Below are positions 48,901 through 56,728 of a stretch of 64,000 bases of DNA, in pieces (the stretch's first letter is position 1; each line of letters begins with the position of its first letter). The notes beneath the pieces were generated by a model. The model was not told the origin of the DNA, searched no databases, and was given only the letters and a program-made list of their open reading frames with translations. Source of the DNA: Pirellulaceae bacterium (GTDB taxonomy: Bacteria; Planctomycetota; Planctomycetia; Pirellulales; Pirellulaceae); the NCBI GenBank assembly GCA_023382975.1, contig JAHDXO010000027.1:62001-126000 (forward strand), written 5' to 3'. The position numbers were made by a program, and so were the translations under genes.

Positions 48901-49750
48901 ACAGGCGTTTAAGCACGACCACTCCGGTCCCTTCGCCTCGCACGTAGCCTGAGGCCAGGGCATCGAACGCCCGCACTCGCCCGTCCGGCGCGCAGAAGCC
49001 GGCCTTGGTCAGATTGATGCTGCCGGAGGGGGACAACAACAGGCTCGTGCCTCCGGCGATGGCCATTTCGCATTCGCCCGTGCGGATATTCTGACAGGCC
49101 AGATGCACGGCGACCAGCGACGACGAACACGCCGTATCCAACGCCAAACTCGGGCCCTGCCAGCCAAAGATGAACGAAAGTCGGTTCGCCGCCAGACACA
49201 GCGAAGTCCCCGTCACGGCCAGCGCGTCGGTCTGCATCAGATCCGTGGCCAGCAAAATGCCGAAGTCGCTGACCGAGATGCCGACGAACGCCCCGACGTT
49301 CTTGCCTCGCAGCGTACTGGGTGGCAGGCCGGCATTCTCCAACGCTTCCCATGTGACTTCCAGCAGCATGCGGTGCTGGGGGTCCATCCTCGCCGCCTCT
49401 CGGTCGGAGATGCCGAAGAACAGGTTGTCGAACTCCTCGATCCGCTCCAGGTATCCTCCCCAGCGCGAGTTCATCTTGCCCGGAGCCGTCGGATCGGGAT
49501 CGTAGAGCCGGTCGGCATTCCAGCGGTTTGGCGGCGTCTCGCGGATGGCGTCCACGCCATCGCACAAGAGCTGCCAATATGCCTCCAAATCGTCCGCGCC
49601 GCCGGGAAACCGGCAAGCCATTCCGACGATGGCAATCGGTTCGTTTAGCCGCTGCTGCAGCGAATCCAGACGGCCTTGAGTTTCCTTCAGCACGAACATG
49701 GCCCGCTGCATCGGGGTCATGTTCTCCAGCCGTTGGTCGATGTTGGTCAT
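39950..49750 (-). CDS. Hybrid PKS/NRPS with decayed KS-AT and C-terminal thioesterase
   Basis: 3266 residues. Order with rough limits: docking helix (1-35); KS (36-460) with Cys208 and His383, but Gln343 in ETQGTGT where the family has His; AT remnant (480-770) with GQGVGE at 602-607 instead of GHSxGE, a degenerate GDGQ start and no HAFH segment; PCP1 (845-915, Ser876 in LGGHS); C1 (925-1375, HHIIHDG); A (1390-1895); PCP2 (Ser1949); C2 (1995-2440, HHIITDG); PCP3 (Ser2486); C3 (2535-2980, HHIIFDE); thioesterase (3010-3260; Ser3093 in GWSLGG, Asp3120, His3238). It should take a polyketide-extended acyl chain from the upstream PKS, add amino acid(s) and release the product. By alignment to GrsA the A-domain pocket reads D-V-G-L-V-A-S-I-D-K; substrate unresolved. 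Start and stop overlap the neighbouring genes by ATGA. Confidence 0.93.
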   Translation of the reverse strand: MTNIDQRLENMTPMQRAMFVLKETQGRLDSLQQRLNEPIAIVGMACRFPGGADDLEAYWQLLCDGVDAIRETPPNRWNADRLYDPDPTAPGKMNSRWGGYLERIEEFDNLFFGISDREAARMDPQHRMLLEVTWEALENAGLPPSTLRGKNVGAFVGISVSDFGILLATDLMQTDALAVTGTSLCLAANRLSFIFGWQGPSLALDTACSSSLVAVHLACQNIRTGECEMAIAGGTSLLLSPSGSINLTKAGFCAPDGRVRAFDALASGYVRGEGTGVVVLKRLSAALQDGDPIYAVIRGSAVNQNGSSNGLAAPSGAAQELVLRDAYSRAGVSPGQVQYVETQGTGTRLGDAIEAVALGNVLQRDRSPDNRCRIGSVKTNIGHLEAAAGVASLIKVALSLQHGQLPPTVHFRTPNPDIPFERLPLQVQQRLESWPPTDRPRLAGVSAFGFGGSNAHLVVEQAPSHESPLATPGIEPQSGLLFLSARTEQALRALAERYVEFMGDDPPAWSDVCHTAARRREHHDCRLAVLADSSAQASKLLAAFLDGQSPSGVWTGRKPYGRALKTAFVYGDGQTRLDLLTRQLALTDWWRTLGVVPHVVSGQGVGELAAAWAAGILTRDAALSVLAAFEEKQVAQAADLVAQPAALPFVSARDGQPHRGPDLTGSHWLVCLQQPGDWLKAVGHLRQRQVDACLEIGTDSLTRTVAGQLAGSDPPVLELASASLPGTETAAVLPALGALYARGADFAWAQLPLASGRCVRLPGYPWQRQHLWTASQPWLALTAPEASQPFQAGAEETAFSQVTPSPSPSTPAAIPPEAQQPSALNRPHRRPRPGLNSPYVAPRTDLERMLAAAWSELLGVDGIGIHDSFLELGGHSLLAAQAMSQIGQQFQVALPLRELFQTPSIAGLAALIETAQREGGDEVLPAIVPVPRDGHLPLSLNQEALWFLDQLERDRPTYMLYLALNVTGPLDVPALKLALHEIGRRHEVLRTTFPERDGAPVQVIAPEVTDSLSIVDLSHLPAHERESELRRRIAAEMNQPIDLQRGPLVRIALLRRGENDYAAVACTHHIIHDGWSMGVLLGELGTLYPAIAAGRDVKLPELPIQYVDFAAWQRRLLSGERLERLRTFWRDQLSSVPPLELPTDRPRPPVRTTRGSTRPCRLSPELSAAVREYCLREGVTPFMVLMAAFQVLLHRYSGQDDFAIGVPVANRSRPETLALIGYFVNVVVLRADLSDAPSFRDTVARVRQVALDAFDRQEMTLDQVVDAVKPVRDLSRNPLFQVMFALQNIELPEPPEIGLEISLLDDSPAPPSANFDLTLELFDRADGFEGGLNFSTDLFQPETVDRMVEQFQTLVAAAVADPDQRISALPLVDRDQQRNLVARWNDTTQDYDRGHLVHQLFELRASQQPEAVAVVHDDQRWTYGRLNERANQLACYLQRQGVGPEVRVGICLERSPELIASVLAVLKAGGAYVPLDPVHLRDAEERIQYVLQDARVTFVLTDSVLGEQLDTGSARRVLLDGPTAVEIDDQCQENLVGTAANHLAYVLYTSGSTGRPKGVMVTHGNLLNAYFGWESAYRLTEDVRTHLQMASFGFDVFAGDLVRALCSGGTLVLCRKEILLDAAELTELIRRERVDAAEFVPLVLRNLVEYLQETSQTLDTMRLVIAGSDAWYAADHRATRRVLGPATRLINSYGLTETTIDSTWFEGDVGKSPDRDQVPIGRPFPNVRVYVLDSGGQPAPPGVTGELVIGGDGVARGYVNPEQDADRFVPDVFVDRPGARLYRTGDRARWRADGQLEFLGRVDQQVKIRGYRIEPGEVEQLLREHPAVARAAVVARERTDGDLRLVAYTVASSEAAPSSEELREFLAQRLPEYMVPSAFVAMDALPTTVSGKLDRRRLPEPDWSQAVVGRQFVAPQTAVEQKLAEIWREILSVEQVGLLDDFFQLGGNSLLALRLVSRVRSAFSVELPLVTLFASPQLGELAARIAVLESAGAIGELPPIPRRPNVGLAPISYQQRRYWAAYRRFSTTQIFHQHVTLLIRGPIDVSVLRDAVNEIVRRHEALRTGFLELANDWPLQVVVPALQVELPIEDLSHLPAAEREAEIGRVAQTQYEQRFSFGQAPMFRLRLLRLSEREHALLATSHHIITDGWSIQLIPTEVAMIYDAFAAGRPSPLPELPIQYTDYAEWQRDYLQGEVLERLLGYWRDKLAGYAPLALPTDRPWNDDVAHIQKFREFHLSGDVRQRLEALCRAEGATMFMLTLAAYCVLLREVAAADDVAAIVNFASRERPETQGMIGLFTNILPIRSDLSGDPSFLDLLRQVRESSIEAQQHQEMPWEMLLPMVRPDEDITRFRWVNAYFGYHQRISTVAPRGRSGIEITLGAAPVARRESRYPVCLEFAEVAEGLEGEITYDSSLFDESTMADWEAKYIRLLDAILDGPEQRLSELSRSLNREAPAAEQQLAAIWRDVLNVTHVGPHDDFFQLGGNSLLALRLVARVRAAFRVELPLVTLFATPDLAGLANRIMELQTSAPVAELPPIRRRHESGPVPISFAQQTFWTVYQLFPRTRVQMLHAAVTLTGVLDLKALRDSIREIVRRHEPLRTTFQADTDGVPWQVISPEFEIDLPVDDLTHLPRGEAEERADRLCREQAAEPFDLSCLPLFRIRLLRLDAQTHWLAVTAHHIIFDEWSLQVLILEIAQIYDALSAGRPSPLPALSVHYADYVLWQRERLQGPELDRLRDYWHQKLTDLASPELPVDRPWRIDARHVPKSRQFHLDAEQKARIRRLARSAGVTPFILLLTVFKVLLHRLSGMDRIAVGVPVANRITEETQQMLGLFINSVVMHSDLSGDPTFRVTLERVRQTAIDAYDHQEMPFEILAKELQPDQEPTRFPLVQVTFNYHQRVLSERVEAHRELALAFRPTDEKKDVTRRELGLTMAETDQGVEGELEYDSSMFEPATIERIESQFLGLLEEVLSDPERHLSELMRDSDGKHGGDQIGSASRIQAVPGLGQSLVPLRTDSEGTPLFCIHGLGGHVAAFVPLARQIQPGRPVYGLQAWGLEAEQKPQERIEDMAARYRIEIQAVQSRGPYLLAGWSLGGLIALEVAQQLTRAGEQVALVALLDTYRSTADFDGKPLDDSAALRWLAPQLNLPVEELQKLPLDQQWERIAEHAESGQGIDMPEIRRLAAVCRAQLTAAANYEPRPYAGAAVLFRAGSLRILSDQSWRSLCPGLNIESVPGNHYTMLQPPHVAVLAEQLGACLREHLDPED

Positions 49751-52700
49751 GGCGTCGTCGCCTCGGCCTGCAACCGGTTCAACTGCTCGGACATCAGCGC
49801 ATCGATCTGCTCGTCGGTCATCCCTTCGATCTCGCCCACGACTTGCTCGCGGGCGGCTTCGGCCTCCGCCTCATCGCTCTCCGCGGCTTCGCCAGCCGAC
49901 GCGGTGCTGGGAGCCCCTGCCGGGCCGCATTCCAAGTGCAGCATTTCCCGCACGATGTAGCCGGCCAGACTTTCCAGCGTCGGGTAATCGAACAGCAGCG
50001 TGGGATTCAGGTGCTGGCCGGTCGCGCGAGCCACGCGGTTGCCGAACTCGACGCCGGTCAGCGAGTCGAACCCCAGTTCGTTCAGCGGTCGCCGCGCGTC
50101 GGGCAACTGCGCCGCATCCATCGCCAGCACTTGAGCGGCCTGTTGTTGCAGGAACGTGGTGGCGACTTCCAGGCGTTCGGCGGCCGTGACGGCCTTGAGC
50201 TTTTCGAGCAGCACGGGCGGGCCACTCGACTGACCGCCGTCCGCCGCGCGCGCTTGGCTAGCCAAGTCGCTGAGCCACGCCGGTTCGGCGCCCGGCGGGA
50301 TGCGCGAGAAGAACTTCTTCCAGTTCACCGGCAGCACGCCGACTTGGACCGCATCGTCCGCCAGCAATTCTTCCATCGTGTGGAAGCCGCGGTCCAGATC
50401 GATCCAGCCGATGCCGGCCTCGGACCAGCGGCTGCCTTGCGACTCGCGCAAGCGGGCGGCCATGCCGACCTCGGCCCACGAACCCCAGTTGATGCTCAGG
50501 CCGGGGCGGCCTTCCGCACGGCGCTGGTGGGCCAAGGCGTCCAGGAAGGCGTTCGCGGCCGCATAGTTGCCCTGCCCCGGCGAACCCAGCAGGGCGGCGG
50601 CCGAGGAAAAGAGGACGAACTGTTCCAGCGGCAGATCCGCCGTCAATTCGTGCAGGTGCCAAGCGCCCAGCACTTTGGCCGCCATCACCCGGTCGAATCG
50701 TTCGCGAGTCTGTTCACGCAGCACACCGTCGTCCAGCACGCCCGCCAGGTGGAACACGCCCCGCAGCGGCGGCAGGTCGCCGGCGATCGAAGCCAACAAC
50801 TCGGTGACTTGCTCGCGGCACGAGATGTCATTGCGCCGCACCTCGATCCGCACGCCGGCTTCTTCGATCTCTTTCAGCGCCGCGGCGGCTTCGTCGGTCG
50901 GCGCGGAACGGCCGGTCAGCACCAGGTGCCGCGCGCCGTGCTGAGCCAGCCAGCGGGTCAGCGCCAACCCCAGCCCGCCCAATCCGCCAGTCACCAAGTA
51001 GGTGCCGTCCTCGCGCAGCCAGAACGTCTGGTCTGCCGCGTCCATCGGCTCCGCCTCGATCACCACCTTGCCGATGTGCTCGGCCCGCGCCATGTGCCGC
51101 AAGGCGTCGACCACGCGCCGGACAGGGAACGTGCGCAGCGGCAGCGGCTGCAACCGCTGATCTTCGAACTGCGGCACGACTTCCTGCATCAACTCGCGGA
51201 CCAAATCCGGCTGCTCGGCCATCATGTGGTCCAACGCGATGGCATGGAACGTCAAGCCCGGCCGAAACGCATCCACCCGAGCCTGGTCCCACAGATCGGT
51301 CTTGCCCAATTCCAGGAAGCGGCCTCCGTCTCGCAGCACCGACAGACTGCTGCCGATCGTCTCGCCCGTCAACGAATTCAGGACCAGATCGATCCCCTCG
51401 CCGCCGGTCAGTTCCATGATCTGGGCGGCGAAGTCGGTGGAACGCGAGTCCATCACGTGCTGGATGCCCAAGGCTTTCAAGTAGTCGCGCTTCTTCGGGC
51501 TGCCCGCCGTGGCGAAGATCTCCGCGCCGGCTTGTTGAGCCAGTTGAATGGCCGCCAGTCCCACGCCGCCCGACGCGGCATGGATCAGGACTCGTTCTCC
51601 CGCCTTCATGCATCCCAAACGGCAGAGCGCGTAGTATGCGGACAGGAAGGCGATCGGAATGGTCGCTCCTTCCTCGCAAGTCAGCGATTCCGGCTTTCGC
51701 ACCACGAACTGGCCCAGCGTCAGTGCGTAGCTGGAGAAACTGGCCGGCGCCAGGGCGATCACCTGGTCGCCAGGCTTAACGTGTTCGACGCCGTCGCCGA
51801 CCGCGATCACTTCGCCCGCGCATTCGCCGCCCAGCGGTCCGGGATCGCCGGGGTACAGGTTCAGCACATTTAGCACGTCGCGGAAGTTCAGGCCCGTCGC
51901 CCGGACTTGAATTTCGACTTGTCCGGGGCCGGGAGTCAGTCGCGGCACCCCCCGCAACTCGACCTGGTCCAATTGGCCGCGCGAGATGATTTCCAGCCGG
52001 TAGGGCTGACCGCGCGGGACCGTCAATTCGCCGGCTGCCCCGCGTTGCGCCGGGCGCAGTCGGGCGGCCAAGCGTTTGCCGTCGCGGTAGGCCACTTGGT
52101 CTTCGCGGTCGGCGAACAGAAGGTCTTCGATTAGCAAATCCGCTTCGTCGGCAGGACGCCGGGGATCCAGATCGATCCGCGTACAGGATAACTCCGGATG
52201 CTCGGTGGCGATCACGCGTCCCAGGCCCCAGAGCGGCGACTGCGCCAGAGCCACCGCGTGCCCGACGTCGCCGGCCGGTTGGGCGCCTCGCGTGACGACC
52301 CAGAAGCGAGGCGGCTGGGCCGACGGCATTTCTTGAATTGCTTGCAGCACGTCCAGAACGCCTCCCCAACCGTGGTCCCGCGCGGCGGAGAAATCGGGCA
52401 TCTGGCCGGCTGCTTGGCCATCGATGTCCGCGCTGCTCAGATAGACAATCCCGCGGGCGAGTCCAGTCGATTCGGACAGGTATTTGCACACCGCAGCGCG
52501 GCGTGCTTCGGGATCGGCCGGCGAGATCACTTCGCAGGTGTGTCCCTTCAGTTCCAACCGCTCGGCCAAGGCGGCTCCCAGTCCGTCGCAAGACTCGAAT
52601 GCCAGCCAGCGCCCGGGCTCGTGCGAGGCGGAAGTGGCCGGTTCGCCGACCACGGGTTGCTCCTGCCACGCCAACTGGTAGGTCCACTGCTGCTGCGGCT

Positions 52701-55700
52701 CGGCAACCAACCGGGCGAGCCAGTCCCGAGGCACTCGGCGCAACCGCAGATCGCAGACTTCCATCACGACATGACCCGAGGCATCCAGCAAGGCGAGGTC
52801 GCCGATGGCGTAGTCGCGCTCGAGCGATTTGAGCGTCGCCTGATACCACGCCGCGTTCTGGACCGAATCGTGCAACCGCAGTCGGCCCACAGTCATGGGC
52901 ACGTAGGCATCGATTCCCGTGCCGGCGCCAGGCAGCGTGGCGCCCAGCAATTGGAACCCGCCGTCCAGCAGACCGGGGGGAACGCGATAGTCGGCCGCAT
53001 GGTCGCTGTCCCGAGCCTCGCGAACGTGCGCCCACGCCTCCTGTCCGTCTCGCCAGTGCATGGGGCTCCAGCAGAAGGACGGGCCGTAGTCCAAACCGCT
53101 CTTGCGTTCGGCTTCGATCCGCCATGCATCGTCGTATCCGGGGCCGGAAAAGCGGGCTTGTTGGGCTTGAACGTCGACGTCGGCCGGTTTCTCCGAACCG
53201 GGAGCTTCCAACCGGCCCACGGCATGCGTCTTGAACACCGGCTCCGGGCGGGCCGCATCGTCGCCGGCCTCGTCGTCGAAACTGACGATCCGGAACGTCG
53301 CCGCCTTGTCGCCTTGCGGCGTGACGATCGTCTGGACGGTTTTGGACCGATGGTTCAGCAGCAGCGGTTCGACCAGCGCGGCCTCGCAGACTTCCCACGG
53401 CTGACCGTACACGGCGGCCGATGCCGCCAACGCCATCTCGAGATAGGCTGCCCCCGGCATGACCACTACACCTTGGATCTTGTGATCGGCCAGGATCGAC
53501 GGGCGATTGGCCGCTACCTGGGCTTCAAAGACCCGATCCGAGATCGCCGCGGCCAACCGATGGCCCAACAACGGGTGCAGGGCCGGACCGCGGCGGCTGC
53601 TCGTCGCCGCGCCGACCTGAACACTCAGTTCGGCCGATTTGGCCCAATACCGTTTCCGCTGGAACGGATAATGCGGTAGATCGGCCAATCGTCGCGAGTA
53701 ATCGCGGTCGAACCCGCGCCAGTCGACCGGCACTCCCGCCACGTACAGTTCCGCCAAGCTCTCCAGGACCGTCTGCCAGTCGTCGCGACCCGGCCGCAAG
53801 GAAGTCAGCCATCGCAGCTTTTCACCGCTTACGCAGCGTTGCCCCATACCGATCAGCGTCGGAGCGGGACCGATCTCCAGGAACACGTCGCAGCCGGAAT
53901 CGGCCAGCGTCTGCATGCCCATCGCGAACTGGACCGGCGACCTGGCGTGGGTCACCCAGTAGCTGGGATCGGCGTAGGTCCGTTCGTCGGCCGGTTGCCC
54001 GGTCAGGTTCGAAATCAAGGGAATCCGAGGTGGCTGGCTGGTAAGTGTGCTCGCGAAGCGGCCCAGCGGTTCGAGAATCGGATCGAGCAATTGGGAATGG
54101 AACGCATGCGACGTCACCAGCGGCTTCGATTTGATCCCTTCGGCGTCGAAGGCTGCGAGCATCCGCCGCACGGCGGTCTCATCGCCCGAGATCACGACGC
54201 TCTGCGGGCCGTTGTACGCCGCGATGCTGACCTCGCCGGTCGCATCGTTGAGCATCCGCGCCACTTGTCCCGGCGTGGCAAACACGGCCGCCATCAGACC
54301 GCCCGGCGGCAGCGACTGCATGAGCCGCGCACGCTCGGCGATCAATCGCAACCCGTCTTCCAACTCGTACACGCCGGCGATGCAGGCCGCTGCGAACTCG
54401 CCCACGCTGTGCCCCATCAACGCGGCCGGTTCGACGCCCCAACTGCGCCAGAGTTCCGCCAGGGCGTATTCCAAGGCGAACATCACCGGCTGGGTGTATC
54501 CCGTTTGATCGAGCAACGAACCGACCTCGGGATCGAGCAGCGACAGCAAGGGCCGGTCCAGAAGACCATCCAAGCATTCGGCGCAGCGGTCGATCGTTCG
54601 TCGGAACGTGGGCTGGGTCTCGTACAGCGATCGCCCCATCCCCGCGTACTGAGCCCCTTGGCCCGTGAACAGAAATGCGACTCGCGGCTGGTAATGATGG
54701 TCCGTAACGCCTCGCCGTACACCGACCGGCAGAGGGTCTGCGGCCAATCCCAGGAATTTGTCCCGCGCTTCGTCGAGCGTTGCGGCGACGACCGCCGCGC
54801 GGTGCGTGAAGTGCGTCCGGCCGGTGTTCGCCGTAAACGCCAGGTCCGCCAGAACCTCGTCGGCTTGCGACGTCAGAAAGTCGGCATAGTGCTCCGCTAA
54901 CCGATCCAAAGCCTCCGTCGACCGGGCTGAAGCGGTCCACAGATGTCGCGGCCGTCGCGGTGTGTCCGTGGAGACGATGGCCACCGGTTGCTGCGGAGCT
55001 TCCTCGACGATGACATGGGCGTTGGTGCCACCGAATCCAAACGAACTGACACCGGCGCGGCGAGTGCCTTGCTCGCCGGTCCAGGTTTGCAGTTGCGTCG
55101 GAATCACCAGGGGCGAATTCTCGATGGCCAGCAGGGGGTTGGGGTTCTTCAAATGCAGATGAGGCGGGATCTGGCCGTGGCGCAACATCAACACCAACTT
55201 GATCAACCCGGCAATTCCCGCGGCGCTCTCCAGATGACCGATGTTCGTCTTGACCGAACCCAGCATCAGCGGCGACGACGGCGAGCGGCCTTGGCACAGC
55301 GCCGCCTTCAACGCTTCGATCTCGATCGGATCGCCCAACCGTGTGCCCGTTCCGTGCGCTTCGATGTACCCGATGTCCAACGGCGACAGATGGGCATCCA
55401 GCAGCGCCGCGCGCAGAACCGACTCCTGGGCCGGACCGTTGGGAGCGGACAGTCCGTTGCTGCGGCCGTCGTGATTGACCGCCGTGCCTCGAATCACCGC
55501 CAGAACTCGGTCGCCGGCGGCCGATGCGTCGCGCAGTCGCTTGAGCACGACCATCCCGCAACCCTCGCCTCGGACATATCCGTCGGCTGCCGCGTCAAAC
55601 GCCTTGCACCGCCCGTCGGGCGACATCATTTGCGCCTTGCACAACCCGATCGTCGTCGCCGGCCCGAGCAGCAGATTGACTCCGCCAGCCAGCGCCAGGT

Positions 55701-56376
55701 CCGACTCCCCGTCGCGCAGACTGCGGCACGCCAGATGCACCGTGACCAGCGAGGACGAACAAGCCGTATCCAACGCGACGCTCGGACCGTGCAGGTCGAG
55801 GATGTACGACAGACGGTTCGCCAGCACCGAATGGCTGACGCCGGTCCCGGAGAAGATGTCCATGTCGGTCAGATCTCGCGATTGAAGCAACGCATAATCG
55901 TTGCCGATCGCACCGACGTAGACGCCCGTTCGCGACTCGGCCAACGATGCGGGCGGGATCCCCGCGTTCTCCAATGCCTCCCACGCAACCTCCAGCAACA
56001 ACCGTTGCTGGGGATCGACACGGATCGCTTCACGCGGCGAAATGCCGAAGAAATCGGCGTCGAATTCGTCCATCCGCTCCAGAAATCCGCCCCAGCGCGT
56101 GTACATCTTGCCGGGCACCGAGCTATCCGGGTCGTAATATTCGTCAAGATCCCACCGATCCGCCGGCACCTCACGGATCGCATCGGTGCCCTGACTCAGC
56201 AGTCGCCAGTATCCCGTGGGACTGTCCGCTTGGGGAAACCGACACCCCAAGCCGACGACGGCGATCGGTTCCGAACGTGCGCGCTCGTAGGAGGCGAGTT
56301 TTGCCTGGGCCTGCTTCAGCAAGTAGACCGCGTTTTGAAGAGGCGTCAATGCAGCGTTCGAATCTTCGGTAGCCAT
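49747..56376 (-). CDS. Fully reducing type I PKS module (KS-AT-DH-ER-KR-ACP)
   Basis: 2209 residues from the ATG at 56376; the frame extends to a TTG at 56520 without support. KS: Cys206, His341 (EAHGTGT), His381. AT: GHSVGE with Ser657 and HAFH at 757-760, the malonyl-CoA type. DH: His965 in HKIQGVVVMP and Asp1138. ER: NADPH motif HAASGGVG (1599-1606). KR: TGGLGGLG (1796-1803), LDD at 1881-1883 (B-type), Ser1925 and Tyr1938. ACP: Ser2105 in LGFDSL. All catalytic residues are present, so one round of malonyl extension with reduction to a saturated chain is predicted. There is no methyltransferase. The N-terminus (LTPLQNAVYLLKQAQAKL) and C-terminus (GMTDEQIDALMSEQL) look like docking elements for the FAAL and the hybrid NRPS. 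It overlaps the NRPS start by 4 bp. Confidence 0.95.
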   Translation of the reverse strand: MATEDSNAALTPLQNAVYLLKQAQAKLASYERARSEPIAVVGLGCRFPQADSPTGYWRLLSQGTDAIREVPADRWDLDEYYDPDSSVPGKMYTRWGGFLERMDEFDADFFGISPREAIRVDPQQRLLLEVAWEALENAGIPPASLAESRTGVYVGAIGNDYALLQSRDLTDMDIFSGTGVSHSVLANRLSYILDLHGPSVALDTACSSSLVTVHLACRSLRDGESDLALAGGVNLLLGPATTIGLCKAQMMSPDGRCKAFDAAADGYVRGEGCGMVVLKRLRDASAAGDRVLAVIRGTAVNHDGRSNGLSAPNGPAQESVLRAALLDAHLSPLDIGYIEAHGTGTRLGDPIEIEALKAALCQGRSPSSPLMLGSVKTNIGHLESAAGIAGLIKLVLMLRHGQIPPHLHLKNPNPLLAIENSPLVIPTQLQTWTGEQGTRRAGVSSFGFGGTNAHVIVEEAPQQPVAIVSTDTPRRPRHLWTASARSTEALDRLAEHYADFLTSQADEVLADLAFTANTGRTHFTHRAAVVAATLDEARDKFLGLAADPLPVGVRRGVTDHHYQPRVAFLFTGQGAQYAGMGRSLYETQPTFRRTIDRCAECLDGLLDRPLLSLLDPEVGSLLDQTGYTQPVMFALEYALAELWRSWGVEPAALMGHSVGEFAAACIAGVYELEDGLRLIAERARLMQSLPPGGLMAAVFATPGQVARMLNDATGEVSIAAYNGPQSVVISGDETAVRRMLAAFDAEGIKSKPLVTSHAFHSQLLDPILEPLGRFASTLTSQPPRIPLISNLTGQPADERTYADPSYWVTHARSPVQFAMGMQTLADSGCDVFLEIGPAPTLIGMGQRCVSGEKLRWLTSLRPGRDDWQTVLESLAELYVAGVPVDWRGFDRDYSRRLADLPHYPFQRKRYWAKSAELSVQVGAATSSRRGPALHPLLGHRLAAAISDRVFEAQVAANRPSILADHKIQGVVVMPGAAYLEMALAASAAVYGQPWEVCEAALVEPLLLNHRSKTVQTIVTPQGDKAATFRIVSFDDEAGDDAARPEPVFKTHAVGRLEAPGSEKPADVDVQAQQARFSGPGYDDAWRIEAERKSGLDYGPSFCWSPMHWRDGQEAWAHVREARDSDHAADYRVPPGLLDGGFQLLGATLPGAGTGIDAYVPMTVGRLRLHDSVQNAAWYQATLKSLERDYAIGDLALLDASGHVVMEVCDLRLRRVPRDWLARLVAEPQQQWTYQLAWQEQPVVGEPATSASHEPGRWLAFESCDGLGAALAERLELKGHTCEVISPADPEARRAAVCKYLSESTGLARGIVYLSSADIDGQAAGQMPDFSAARDHGWGGVLDVLQAIQEMPSAQPPRFWVVTRGAQPAGDVGHAVALAQSPLWGLGRVIATEHPELSCTRIDLDPRRPADEADLLIEDLLFADREDQVAYRDGKRLAARLRPAQRGAAGELTVPRGQPYRLEIISRGQLDQVELRGVPRLTPGPGQVEIQVRATGLNFRDVLNVLNLYPGDPGPLGGECAGEVIAVGDGVEHVKPGDQVIALAPASFSSYALTLGQFVVRKPESLTCEEGATIPIAFLSAYYALCRLGCMKAGERVLIHAASGGVGLAAIQLAQQAGAEIFATAGSPKKRDYLKALGIQHVMDSRSTDFAAQIMELTGGEGIDLVLNSLTGETIGSSLSVLRDGGRFLELGKTDLWDQARVDAFRPGLTFHAIALDHMMAEQPDLVRELMQEVVPQFEDQRLQPLPLRTFPVRRVVDALRHMARAEHIGKVVIEAEPMDAADQTFWLREDGTYLVTGGLGGLGLALTRWLAQHGARHLVLTGRSAPTDEAAAALKEIEEAGVRIEVRRNDISCREQVTELLASIAGDLPPLRGVFHLAGVLDDGVLREQTRERFDRVMAAKVLGAWHLHELTADLPLEQFVLFSSAAALLGSPGQGNYAAANAFLDALAHQRRAEGRPGLSINWGSWAEVGMAARLRESQGSRWSEAGIGWIDLDRGFHTMEELLADDAVQVGVLPVNWKKFFSRIPPGAEPAWLSDLASQARAADGGQSSGPPVLLEKLKAVTAAERLEVATTFLQQQAAQVLAMDAAQLPDARRPLNELGFDSLTGVEFGNRVARATGQHLNPTLLFDYPTLESLAGYIVREMLHLECGPAGAPSTASAGEAAESDEAEAEAAREQVVGEIEGMTDEQIDALMSEQLNRLQAEATTP

Positions 56377-56728
56377 CGCATGTTCCGTTGTTCGTGAGGG
56401 AACTCTCGAAATCGACCAGAGTTTTCGGTCGGCAAGTGAGCCAAGGCGTCTGCGCAAGAGGGATGGTTGCACAATCGTGAGCAATACAAAAAAGATACCA
56501 GCAGCGATCTTCCTTGGCAAAATTTTTCACTTCCGTCGGAGAGAATTGAGGGCACTTGAGACACGAAGAGCAGGAAGATGCTGAACAGCCGCTACAACTT
56601 GCGCAAACGTCCCGTTACGCACTCATCCCAGATGCCTCTTGAGGCCCCTGTCAAAACACGGAAAGGCCGCCCTTTATCGGTGCCGCTCCCTGTCGACGAC
56701 TTGTGCTGCGACCGACTTCGTGGCGCCG
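56377..56728. other. Regulatory gap upstream of the PKS gene
   Basis: About 350 bases between the membrane protein stop and the PKS start. It is richer in A/T than the flanking genes near 56460-56570 and holds the putative promoter at 56492-56520. Reading frames across it are Arg-rich shadows. No terminator was recognised after the membrane protein gene. Confidence 0.4.
56492..56520 (-). promoter_or_regulatory. Putative promoter of PKS-NRPS-export genes
   Basis: On the minus strand TTGCCA (56520-56515) and TATCTT (56497-56492) are 17 bp apart, about 115 bp before the PKS ATG. The extended form TTGCCAAG-N10-GCTGGT also occurs at the FAAL promoter, which supports a real signal. Confidence 0.4.

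Noticed and set aside
56377..56520. 48-residue N-terminal extension of the PKS
   Set aside because: It would start at a TTG inside the proposed promoter. The internal ATG at 56376 gives the usual docking helix before the KS.
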